Part shown: piece by piece, positions 10,501 through 17,000 of the stretch | How positions within the stretch are numbered: the stretch's first letter is position 1 | Layout: the number at the start of each line of letters is the position of its first letter | IMG/VR virus record: IMGVR_UViG_3300032307_000475 | Location: 1-43,064 of that record | Reading direction: 5' to 3' (one strand) | Length of the DNA stretch: 43,064 nt | DNA from: a virus | Translations under genes and position numbers: made by a program | Notes under the pieces: model-generated | The model's input: only the letters and a program-made list of their open reading frames with translations | Database searches by the model: none | Told to the model about the DNA's origin: nothing

Positions 10501-11986
10501 TTCATCTGGTACATCTGGTACATCTGGTTCTTCTGGTGAGAGTGGTACTGACGGAACAACTGGAAGTAGTGGTACTTCTGGTTTAGATGGAACTTTCTTT
10601 GGTTCATCTGGTTCGTCTGGTACAAGCGGTACTGGTGGCACCTCTGGTTTGGATGGTTCTTCTGGGACAAGTGGAGAAAGTGGTTCTTCTGGTTCTTCTG
10701 GTTCTTCTGGTTTAGATGGTACATTTTTTGGAAGTAGTGGTACATCATCTAGCTCTGGTTCGTCTGGTTCAAGTGGAGAATCTGGGACTAGTGGAACTAG
10801 CGGAAGTAGCGGAAGTAGTGGTTCGTCTGGTTTAGATGGTACATTCTTCGGAAGTAGTGGTACATCATCAACATCAGGCACATCTGGTTCAACGGGTACG
10901 GCTGGTTCAACAGGTACTGCTGGTTCTTCTGGTACATCATCAACATCAGGCACATCTGGTTTAGATGGTACTTTCTTTGGTAGTAGTGGTACATCATCAA
11001 CATCTGGTACTTCAGGTTCTTCTGGGTCTAGCGGAATAAGTGGAACTAATGGAACATCTGGTTCATCTGGTACATCTGGTTTGGATGGTACGTTCTTTGG
11101 TACAAATGGCACAAGCGGTACATCTGGTACAAATGGAACAACAGGTACGGCTGGTTCGTCTGGGTCTACTGGAACTGATGGTACATCTGGAACTACTGGA
11201 ACATCTGGTAGTGGTGGAACTTCTGGTTTAGATGGAACTTTCTTTGGTACATCTGGTACATCGGGAACAAATGGAGCTCTTGGTAGTACTGGACAGGATG
11301 GTACATCGGGTACATCTGGTACATCATTTAATGGAGTAACTTCAGGTACTTCTGGACAAAATGGAACATCTGGTATATCAGGAACTTCGGGTACATCAAC
11401 ACCTGGAATTACTTCTGGTACTTCTGGAACGCCTGGTATTAGTGGTACATCCGGAACATCACCGGCAGGATTTAGTTCTGGTACATCTGGTGGAGCTGGA
11501 ACAAATGGTACTTCTGGATTTACTACAATAAGTGGTACAACTGATAATGGTGTATTAACATTAGAGGGTTCATCTCCAAATGTAAGAGCAGAAGATAATA
11601 TGACATTTGATGGTAGTACGTTGACTGTAACTGGTAATGTTATTGTAACTACATCGGTAGCATCAACAACATTTAGAGAAACATATAGTGATTTAGGAAC
11701 AGGCGGTAGTGCAACATTAGATTTAGCAACAGCAAATAACTTCAGAAGACAATTTAATGCAGGAGCAACAATAACATTCAGTAATCCACCAGCATCAAAC
11801 GCGTTTGGATTTACATTCACAATGGTTAATGCTGGTACTTATTCTATAACATGGCCAGCATCAATTGATTGGGTGGGTGGTACACCTCCAATATTAACAT
11901 CATCTGGTGTTGATATACTAACATTCTTTACATTTAATGGTGGTACAACATATTATGGATTTGTAGTTGGAAAAAATCTTAGTTAA
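1595..11986 (+). CDS. Giant tail fibre / adhesin with triplet-repeat shaft (3463 aa)
   Basis: The frame is continuous over 10.4 kb. Residues ~110-1920 consist of 20 or more degenerate modules, each with GSVTASVSPxFGF, then FTGS, then GDGSGLFNIPRSA-like segments. Two cupredoxin-like domains are inserted at ~558-664 and ~1187-1289. Around 1990-2055 there is a HNLG...YPMVQVY...GHVVIGSGG module found in other phage fibres. Residues ~2290-3307 are Gly-X-X triplets, almost all G-S-S, G-T-S, G-A/T/D-x, interrupted eight times by DGTFFG. The C-terminus (~3310-3463) has LTLEG...FDGSTLTVTG and then a beta tip with GTYSITWPASIDW and FFTFNGGTTYYGF. It probably forms a long trimeric receptor-binding fibre. 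No S74 chaperone is visible. Start ATG at 1595 follows tandem octamers. Confidence 0.85.
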   Translation: MAISNLLTGRVRVVSPKNVTQERYQFLDLSQAEPNLGVPNFSASLSGSPAIVVSDDQGNRGFVRSLDLDRVTGQFTGSFTGSAESLSGSFSGSFTGSFIGDGSQLVNLPAATFIASGSATASFVEGDLVVNTNTRVKGDLYVDDTIYAESIIVSYISSSIIYSSGSNIFGDNYTDTQQFTGSVLVSSSIIVNDITASQSISGSFTGSFFGDGKHLFNLPEATKLATGSVTASVSPEFGFKVESIGTGSQFTGSVDISGSLFIKPYSGSIQLATGSSYYGEGRYLREIPRSALTEDALISTEIKSGSVTASVAPNYGFKVESIASGSRITGSVFVTGSMIITATSGALILGSSSAYFGEGTYLRNIPRNALTEDALISTEIKSGSVTASVSPNFGFVVTSVASGSKFTGSLFVSGNIQLGQGSIYSGSGAGLFDIPLSALAEEVVAATRIQTGSVTASVSPEKGFQVISVESGSQFTGSIFITGSGVELSSGSFSGSGARLFNIPKTAISDLDTSLIFSGSYTASINPDFGFRVNTRSTISGSFVVSSSAEPLATSSIPNYFYVTNIGASSYNFDGAASGQNPILTLVRGVTYQFEVNATGHPFYIKTSATTGTGGQYTSGVVNNGEESGSIFFTPPSGSPDTLFYQCQFHSAMGASMSIVDNLYLEDRILFEGNTAISGGLYVRDYVRAREFTGSFSASFIQGDGGGLFNIPRSAFTGDAFRIASGSVTASTTPDFGFRVETAATGSAFGSQFTGSIDVSGSVKAFAVSASIISGSFFGDGSNLRNVPSEVSNRISSGSVTASVNPDGVGFKVESSEFGSRFTGSLFVSGGGIFLESGSSYSGSGKFLYDIPRSALSFDISLIASGSITASVSPAFGFKVESAPSGSRFTGSLFVSGGIYVKSGSHYSGSGRYLFDIPAAAISDLDTSKIFSGSVTASVSPDFGFVVNSVASGSRISGSLIVSGSSRFFMGVSASVFSGSGAGLTDIPFSALSQELFRIASGSVTASALPDFGFKVDSVASGSQFTGSVAITGSLRVTATSGSFILDSSSAYFGEGTYLRNIPRNALSEDALISTEIKSGSVTASVSPNFGFVVKSTDSGSIFSGSIRVSGSLYVETGSYFVGDGSQLTNITLANLAIDSTKIFSGSVTASISPDKGFVVNTYSTISGSFIVSSSAREVLTSSLFPVYDVTNDGSDSYIFSGSIQGENPTITLVRGVEHVFNIDAVGHPFWIKSVNSTGTGNAYNNGVTNNGDDSGTIVFTPPLDSPDTLYYNCQLHSAMAGTFNIVNSIILPAEIRFIGDTKIEGTLTASMYSGSGRGLFDIPRSAITEDSVRISTGSITASVSPEFGFVVETPFTSSFGEDGSFTASIASQFTGSVDISGSLFVNDISGGLFINSSSFLYADGTYLRRIPRSALTEDALISTEIKSGSVTASVSPDFGFVVTSPFTSSFGEDGSFTASIASQFTGSISVSGSLFVNDNSGGLFIESSSFIYAEGTYLRNIPRSALTEDALISTEIKSGSITASVTPDEGFRVITDRTGSQLGSQFTGSIEVSGSIRATDFLFGDGRFITNVQAAAAPLIASGSATASVASGESFIVTTAKTGSEIGSEFTGSISISGSLYTSDFIFGDGRYITNVQAAAAPLIASGSATASVQSGDTFVVTTIATGSQIGSQFTGSIDVSGSVKAFSFIGDGSQLTNVQAAASPLIASGSATASVASGERFIVETSPQSGSYKSQFTSSVAISGSITASIYFGDGGGLFNIPPDAIENLELFKINSGSGVAIIDPTKLDVNVPITAARYDGDGSGLFNIPPEALDDLKIDRIQSGSVEAVISPNRGLEIGTRTFVSGNLSVTGSLFVSGGNIVANSGSVFFGDGSGLRNINIANLSFETFILKSGSATASISPDNGFVVNTSSFVWGDSYVDGRLRANEITGSNYIFSPLVSSSFLGTYNFQGVGPTASAEYDILRFDESRGYFIPQPETSLTETVSFSNVSNLTIVHNLGILYPMVQVYATGSEDQIIPGTIKSIDEDTIQIVFAGLTSGHVVIGSGGSLINGTINGDRVFGTVLSASHAVRADIAESVVGFDPASLAALSASLADASAYVKASQTSSMAVFSAVSSSYALTASYALNAGDGGGTDLFIYHTSSLVKSQVAKINFSGSGVDVIPSGSDGVLVTINGGAAESSQTASYILSTGVDGPLGMNSIYYAITSLTASYALNSANTDTSSFLNINTDQTINASLTISGSLGVSGSVFFSSSVSLQSLPSGSANEVVVWDPVTKRLAYRNVAAAVGSSGTGGTSGFDGSSGSSGTSGSSGTSGVDGTSGSSGSSGSSGTSGVDGTSGSSGSSGSSGSSGSSGSSGSSGSSGSSGTSGSSGSSGSSGSSGTSGTTGSSGSSGSSGSSGTSGSSGSSGSSGSSGTTGSAGTSGSSGTSGSSGSSGTSGSSGSSGSSGTTGSDGTSGSSGSGGTSGSSGTSGSSGSSGTSGSSGTQGTSGSSGSGGTSGSSGTAGTSGSTGTAGSSGTSGTSGSSGSSGSGGTSATAGTGGSSGTSGTSGSTGTAGTSGSSGEDGTSGSSGTSGSSGEAGTSGTSGSSGTAGTSGSGGTSGSSGSSGSSGTTGSAGSSGSSGTSGEDGTSGSSGSSGSSGTTGSSGSSGTSGSSGSSGTSGTSGTSGSSGTSGTTGSSGTSGSSGTAGSSGVDGTSGTSGSSGSSGSSGTTGTSGSSGTSGSDGSSGTAGSSGSSGSAGSSGSAGSSGSSGTTGTSGSSGTSGSSGSAGSSGTDGSSGSAGTSGTTGTSGTTGSEGTSGSSGVDGSSGSSGSSGSSGSSGSTGTNGTSGTTGSDGTSGTSGTDGSSGTDGSSGSSGSTGTDGTSGTTGSSGTTGSDGTSGIDGSSGTSGTNGTSGTDGSTGSAGSSGSSGSSGTSGLDGTFFGSSGTAGSSGSSGSSGSTGTDGTSGSSGSSGADGTFFGSSGTAGSSGTSGTSGSSGESGTDGTTGSSGTSGLDGTFFGSSGSSGTSGTGGTSGLDGSSGTSGESGSSGSSGSSGLDGTFFGSSGTSSSSGSSGSSGESGTSGTSGSSGSSGSSGLDGTFFGSSGTSSTSGTSGSTGTAGSTGTAGSSGTSSTSGTSGLDGTFFGSSGTSSTSGTSGSSGSSGISGTNGTSGSSGTSGLDGTFFGTNGTSGTSGTNGTTGTAGSSGSTGTDGTSGTTGTSGSGGTSGLDGTFFGTSGTSGTNGALGSTGQDGTSGTSGTSFNGVTSGTSGQNGTSGISGTSGTSTPGITSGTSGTPGISGTSGTSPAGFSSGTSGGAGTNGTSGFTTISGTTDNGVLTLEGSSPNVRAEDNMTFDGSTLTVTGNVIVTTSVASTTFRETYSDLGTGGSATLDLATANNFRRQFNAGATITFSNPPASNAFGFTFTMVNAGTYSITWPASIDWVGGTPPILTSSGVDILTFFTFNGGTTYYGFVVGKNLS
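3266..3585 (+). other. Cupredoxin-like domain 1 inside the fibre
   Basis: Residues ~558-664 read FYVTN...LTLVRGVTYQFEV, then GHPF (H601), then TPPSGSPDTLFYQC with C647-x2-H650-x2-M653. A beta-rich segment with an upstream His and a C-terminal CxxH...M resembles type-1 copper ligands of plastocyanin-like domains. In plastocyanin, however, the Met lies further from the Cys, so copper binding is only a possibility. Confidence 0.55.
5150..5462 (+). other. Cupredoxin-like domain 2 inside the fibre
   Basis: Second copy of the domain at 3266-3585, residues ~1187-1289: VTNDGSDSYIF, LTLVRGVEHVF-like strand, GHPF (H1228), TPPLDSPDTLYYNC with C1274-x2-H1277-x2-M1280. All candidate ligands are kept while surrounding positions differ, which favours a functional constraint on them. 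Confidence 0.55.
8465..11515 (+). repeat. Gly-Ser/Thr-Ser triplet tract (collagen-like) of the first fibre
   Basis: About 1,015 residues of Gly-X-X, mostly GSS and GTS, encoded by ~3 kb of quasi-repetitive DNA with mixed codons (ggt/gga/ggc with tct/tca/agt/aca/act). The last ~1.2 kb contains eight DGTFFG interruptions starting at 10355, 10466, 10586, 10715, 10835, 10964, 11084 and 11231. There is no proline at the usual collagen positions, so it may be a polyglycine-II-like or collagen-like shaft. Confidence 0.9.
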
Positions 11987-11997
11987 TAATTAAAGTT

Positions 11998-12900
11998 ATG
12001 AGTATAGCAAGAAAATTAATACCATCGGATTCAGCAATTGTGTTTCCGTTTGTTTTTAGAATAACAACAACAGTAGCTAATACTGTGTTTACATGTCCTT
12101 TATCGGATTATAGTGGATTAACACCAGTTCTTAATATAAATTGGGGAGATGGTAATGTTTCTCCATTAATTACATCATCATCATCGGTTGATAGAATTCA
12201 TACATTTGTATCACCTGGAACTTATACAATTACTATAAGTGGATTTATGCCAGGATTTACGGTTAATAATAATTCTGGTATTAGAAATTTAATTACTGAA
12301 TTGGTACAATGGGGAATCGTTGGATTGCGTTCTATAAATTTTTATGGTTGTTTAAATCTAACAACCATACCTGGAAGTGATGATTTGGATTTAGTTGGTG
12401 GTTATACTGGATTGGGTGAAGTGGTTTCTTTTGCTAATTTTATGAGAGGAACTAGAATAACAGCAATACCATCTGATATATTTGATTTTTCACCAAATGC
12501 TACAACATTTACGGATACATTTTCATCTATAACAACATTAACAACTGTACCTACGGGATTGTTTGATAATGTAACATCAGCAACAACATTTGCATCATGC
12601 TTTTTTGGGTGTAGTGCACTCACATCAGTTCCATCAACTTTGTTTGATACGAATACTAATGTTGTAAACTTTTCTGGTACATTCAGAAACTGTCGTTCTC
12701 TTACAAATGTATTACAATTTACATATAACACAAATGTAACAATTTTTAATAACGTTTATAATATGAGTTCTACGGCAAACGCATTAGCTGGAACTGCTCC
12801 TGAACTTTGGAATAGAACTCCAACTCCATCTGGAACTGATGCATTCAATAATTGTACAGGTTTATCAAACTATGCATCTATACCTTTAAATTGGAAATAA
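11998..12900 (+). CDS. PKD-like + DUF285 (BspA-type) repeat protein, probable adhesin
   Basis: 300 aa. Residues ~45-80 contain NINWGDG and later HTFVSPGTYTITISG, the WGDG...PGTYT signature of PKD-type beta-sandwich domains. Residues ~100-270 carry BspA/DUF285-type repeats of about 25 residues: LTTVPTGLFDNVTSATTFASCFFGC, ALTSVPSTLFD, VVNFSGTFRNC. Such repeats occur in bacterial surface proteins and in tail-associated proteins of phages. No signal peptide is visible, consistent with a virion component rather than an exported host protein. It lies 11 nt after the giant fibre and 3 nt before the next gene, so it belongs to the fibre operon. A receptor-binding or fibre-accessory role is inferred. 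Confidence 0.7.
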   Translation: MSIARKLIPSDSAIVFPFVFRITTTVANTVFTCPLSDYSGLTPVLNINWGDGNVSPLITSSSSVDRIHTFVSPGTYTITISGFMPGFTVNNNSGIRNLITELVQWGIVGLRSINFYGCLNLTTIPGSDDLDLVGGYTGLGEVVSFANFMRGTRITAIPSDIFDFSPNATTFTDTFSSITTLTTVPTGLFDNVTSATTFASCFFGCSALTSVPSTLFDTNTNVVNFSGTFRNCRSLTNVLQFTYNTNVTIFNNVYNMSSTANALAGTAPELWNRTPTPSGTDAFNNCTGLSNYASIPLNWK

Positions 12901-12903
12901 ATT

Positions 12904-13347
12904 ATGTATTTAAGAATAGTAAATAATACAACAACTTACCCATATACAATAAAAGATTTAAGAGAATCTCTACCAAATGTAAGTTTACCTGCTAGTTTAA
13001 CAAATGAACAATTAGTAGAATGGGATATGTACGAAGTAGAATTTGTACCCGCTCCTAATGATTATACAAAAAATATTATAGAAGGTACACCAACCTTAAT
13101 AGATGGTAAGTATTATCAAAATTGGGTACAAACAAATGCAACTGAATCTGAAATCGAACAAAGATTGGAAGATAAGTGGTTTGAGATTAGAGAACTAAGA
13201 AATCAATTATTGCAAGAATGTGATTGGACACAATTGAATGATATTCCAACTGAAACAAAAAATTTATGGAGTTCGTATAGACAAAATTTGAGAGATATAA
13301 CAAATCAATCAAATCCTTTCAATATAAATTGGCCTGTTAAACCTTAA
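12904..13347 (+). CDS. Probable phage tail-fibre assembly chaperone
   Basis: 147 aa. The C-terminal third reads RNQLLQECDWTQLNDIP, then W-x2-YRQNLRDI, then NINWPVKP. This matches the hallmark of small phage tail assembly chaperone proteins (Pfam Phage_TAC family): R-N-x-L-L-x-x-x-D-W, YRQxLRD, WPxxP. The N-terminal half contains an aromatic strand region with LIDGKYYQNW. It follows the PKD/DUF285 gene by only 3 nt, fitting a chaperone for that protein or for the fibres. There is no membrane segment. It could also be a domain-bearing structural protein, but length and C-terminal motif favour a chaperone. The match is by eye. Confidence 0.65.
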   Translation: MYLRIVNNTTTYPYTIKDLRESLPNVSLPASLTNEQLVEWDMYEVEFVPAPNDYTKNIIEGTPTLIDGKYYQNWVQTNATESEIEQRLEDKWFEIRELRNQLLQECDWTQLNDIPTETKNLWSSYRQNLRDITNQSNPFNINWPVKP

Positions 13348-13362
13348 AAGAGGGATAGTTTA

Positions 13363-13370
13363 TATTTATA
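13363..13370 (+). promoter_or_regulatory. TATTTATA octamer
   Basis: Perfect octamer in the 49-nt gap before the small fibre-like gene at 13397, 34 nt upstream of its ATG. Candidate late promoter element. Confidence 0.5.
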
Positions 13371-13396
13371 TCTATAACTTAAAAGATTAGATACGA

Positions 13397-13678
13397 ATGG
13401 TAATTCATAGTCCCATATTTTCGGGTTCAATAATTCAAGATAGAAATAATGCTTACGCAGACCTTAGTGGTTCATTTACTGGTTCGCTAACTGGTTCTTT
13501 TAAAGGAACTATTGATGTACAACAAGCATCTTTTGATAATCTTGTTGTAAATAATAGTTTATCAGTAAGTGGTTCTATTAAAATGACCGGTTCAATGAAT
13601 TTAACGGCTGGTGGATATTTAGTAGATGGGGTGAATGTATTGGATTCAGCTATCGCATTTGCAATAGCATTGGGATAA
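13397..13678 (+). CDS. Small fibre-module protein (93 aa)
   Basis: A short stand-alone protein made from the same shaft vocabulary as the giant fibres: LSGSFTGSLTGSFKGTI, then VNNSLSVSGSIKMTGSMNL, ending in a short Ala-rich helix (DSAIAFAIALG). No chaperone or triplet tract is present. It could be an adaptor or capping piece for a fibre, or a remnant left by module duplication. It is preceded by its own octamer, which favours expression. Specific role unknown. Confidence 0.55.
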   Translation: MVIHSPIFSGSIIQDRNNAYADLSGSFTGSLTGSFKGTIDVQQASFDNLVVNNSLSVSGSIKMTGSMNLTAGGYLVDGVNVLDSAIAFAIALG

Positions 13679-13692
13679 ATAAATAAAAACAA

Positions 13693-14025
13693 ATGGCAAA
13701 CGCATTTAAAAATAGTATAACAGGTTCAATCGGAACAGCAGGTGTTAAAGTTTATGAAACACCTTCTAATACATCAACAACTGTAATTGGTGTTGGTGTA
13801 GCAAATGTAAACACAAATAATATTTCAGTTAGTGTGATGGTTAGAGATAATTCAGCAAATAAAACTGTATATGTTGTAAAAGATTCCTTAATTATGCCTG
13901 GTAGTTCTAATGTATTAGTTGGTGGTGAACAAAAATTAGTTTTGGAAGCTGGAGATTTTCTTTCAGTAACCTCATCATTAGCAAATTCTGCGGATGTAAT
14001 TGTTTCAGTATTGGAGATAACATAA
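13693..14025 (+). CDS. Small beta-rich virion protein (110 aa)
   Basis: The protein is almost entirely beta-type: TTVIGVGVANVNTNNISVSVMV, a VKDSLIMPGSSNVLVGGEQKLVLEAGD segment, then VTSSLANSADVIVSVLEI. This pattern (trimethylene-like linker, GG-x-QKLVLE-x-GD, then a C-terminal VxVxxLEI strand) is one I associate with small structural or decoration proteins of marine myoviruses. It lies 14 nt after the previous gene and 12 nt before the second giant fibre. A virion surface role is inferred. Confidence 0.55.
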   Translation: MANAFKNSITGSIGTAGVKVYETPSNTSTTVIGVGVANVNTNNISVSVMVRDNSANKTVYVVKDSLIMPGSSNVLVGGEQKLVLEAGDFLSVTSSLANSADVIVSVLEIT

Positions 14026-14037
14026 AAGTTTTAATGA

Positions 14038-17000
14038 ATGGAATATTTAGGAGGTAACCCTAATGGTTTAAATCAACTAAGCTCATCCTTAGTTGCGTTA
14101 TTTGTGAGTGGAAGTAGAATAGCCAACTTCACATCGGAATCGGTGAATGTAGTAGGTAATTTTACTGCTTCTGGTATTCAAACTAATTTAATAGTTAGTC
14201 AATCAAATTCTCCAATATCGATAAGAGGTAATGTTCAAATTACAGGTTCACTTAATATATCATCATCGATATCCGCATCTTTATTTAGAGGAGATGGTAG
14301 TGGATTATTTAATATTCAAGCATCATCAATTGGCGATTTAGACCAAATTAAATCTGGTTCTGCAATAGCTAACATTTCACCAAATAAAGGATTGGTTGTA
14401 AATGTACCAACTTCAATTAGTGGTGGATTAGCTGTAAATGGTAATTCAAATATAACTGGTTCGGTAATTATTACACAAAATTTAAATGTTGGTGGTAAAA
14501 TTACAACAACCGAATTACATACAACATTCATTTCATCTTCAGTAATATTTTCATCTGGTTCAAATAAATTTGGTGATAACGTAACTGATAGACAAGAAAT
14601 AACTGGTAGTTTATCTGTTAGTGGTAGTATAGGTGTAACTGGAAATACAATTCCAACTGATGATACTACAAATGAGGTATTGGTAGTAAACTTAACAACA
14701 GGTAGAATAGGTAGAAGATTTGCGGCAGCAACGTCTGGTACATCTGGAACGTCCGGTACAACGGGTTCTTCTGGTACATCTGGCACAAGTGGTAGTGGTG
14801 GTTCATCCGGCTCATCTGGAACTTCTGGAAGTGGTGGTACATCTGGAACATCAGCTACATCTGGAACGTCTGGAACTTCTGGTTCATCTGGAAGCTCAGG
14901 TTCAACTGGTTCTGCTGGTACATCTGGTAGTGGTGGTAGTTCGGGAACTTCTGGTTCAAGTGGTTCATCCGGTACTAGAGGTACGGCGGGTAGTGGTGGT
15001 ACATCTGGCTCTTCTGGAAGTGGGGGAACATCTGGAACTTCTGGTACGAATGGTTCATCTGGAAGTGGAGGTACTTCGGGAACTTCTGGAAGTGGTGGTT
15101 CATCTGGTAGTGGTGGTTCATCTGGTAGTGGAGGCACATCAGGAACTTCTGGTTCTACTGGTTCAGCTGGTACAACTGGTTCAGCGGGTACATCTGGTAC
15201 AACAGGTTCAAGTGGTACTTCTGGATTGACAGGTTCATCTGGAACTTCTGGAAGTAATGGTTCTTCGGGAATAAATGGCACATCTGGAAGTGGTGGTACA
15301 AGCGGTACTGCTGGTAGTGGTGGTATAAGTGGAGCTGGTGGTTCGGCTGGTACATCTGGTACTGGTGGTACATCAGGAACTTCTGGTTCTTCTGGTACAA
15401 CAGGTACTGGTGGTACATCTGGTTCTTCTGGATTAAGTGGAGCTGGTGGTACTGGTGGTTCTGCTGGTACATCGGGAACATCTGGCTCATCTGGTAGTAG
15501 TGGTAGTGGAGGAACTTCGGGTACATCGGCAACAAGTGGTTCATCTGGATTAACAGGTTCATCTGGTACGGGAGGTTCATCTGGAACTTCTGGAACAACA
15601 GGTTCGGCTGGTACATCAGGTTCAACCGGCTCAGCTGGTACAACCGGAACTTCTGGCTCGGCTGGAACTTCTGGTACAACTGGTACAAGCGGTAGTGGTG
15701 GTACGAGCGGACAAAGTGGTGGAATCAAATATAATTTTTCAACAACAATAACTGATTCAGATCCTGGTAATGGATTAATTAGATATAATAACACAACAAT
15801 TGGTTCAGTAACTTTCTTATATATTGATATTTTAGACCAAAATGGTAATACTCAATTAACATGGTTTAATACTTGGGATGATAGTAATACACCAAACAAT
15901 AGAGGTACTCTTATATTATCATCAAGAGATAGTGGTACTGTAAATAATATATTCACAATAACAGGAGCAGTTACAAACGCATCTGGATATTTTAAAATAC
16001 CTGTAACGTATGTTAGTGGTACACTACCAACTAATAACGCTCAATTAGTAGTTGATTTTGCAAGAACAGGAGATAGTGGTACATCCGGCTCATCCGGTAC
16101 TACCGGTACATCTGGAAGTGCTGGTACTTCTGGCACATCTGGTACAACTGGTACATCAGGCTCAGCTGGAACATCTGGTTCTGCTGGTACATCTGGAAGT
16201 GGAGGCACATCAGGTTCAGCTGGTTCATCTGGAAGTGGAGGTACATCTGGAACAAGAGGAACATCTGGAAGTGGAGGCACATCAGGAACTTCTGGTTCGG
16301 CTGGTACGGCTGGTAGTGGTGGAACTTCAGGAACTTCTGGCTCGGCTGGAACAGCTGGTAGTGGTGGTACATCTGGTACAAGAGGAACATCTGGAAGTGG
16401 AGGCACATCTGGAACTACTGGAAGTGCTGGTACATCTGGAAGTGGGGGTACTTCTGGAACTTCTGGTTCAGCTGGTTCATCTGGTAGTGGTGGTACATCT
16501 GGATTATTATCATTAACTGGTACAACAAACAATGGTGTAATAACTTTAGATGGCACTGCCCCAAATGCAACTGTTGAAAGTAACTTATTGTTTGATGGAA
16601 GTACATTGACAGTAAATGGAGCAGCGGTAATTACTGGTAACTTAGTTGTAAATGGTACAACTACGACTGTAAATTCAAATACAATAAATTTAGGTGATAA
16701 TATAATCACATTAAACGGAGATTTTACAGGCTCATCTGCGCCAACTGAAAATGCTGGTATAGAAGTTAAAAGAGGTAATGCGGCAACTGTATCATTCTAT
16801 TGGAATGAAACAAATGATAGATGGACTTCTGATAATAATTTTAGAGTAGAGGGAAATGTAACATTAAGTGGTACGATAGATACTGGGCAAGGTGCAACTG
16901 AAGTTTATTTAATGAACCAAAACGTAAGAACTACGGATGCGGTTACATTTGCTACGGTTGATACTGGACAAGGTGCAAACGAATTGTACGCAATGAACCA

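Noticed and set aside
8465-11515. CRISPR-like or satellite array
   Set aside because: Units are 9-nt-scale, coding, with variable codons and no unique spacers. The reading frame and Gly-X-X pattern are preserved.
8239-11820. A 1193-codon open frame on the minus strand, rich in Pro, Glu, Val, Asp and Leu
   Set aside because: It is the antisense shadow of Gly-X-X codons: reverse-complemented ggt/tct/agt triplets avoid stops. The + strand frame continues into ordinary domains on both sides.
14316-16709. Long minus-strand frames (14316-15794 and 16041-16709) and several + strand alternative frames over the triplet tracts
   Set aside because: Same low-complexity artefact as in the first fibre; they have no start context or recognisable domains.
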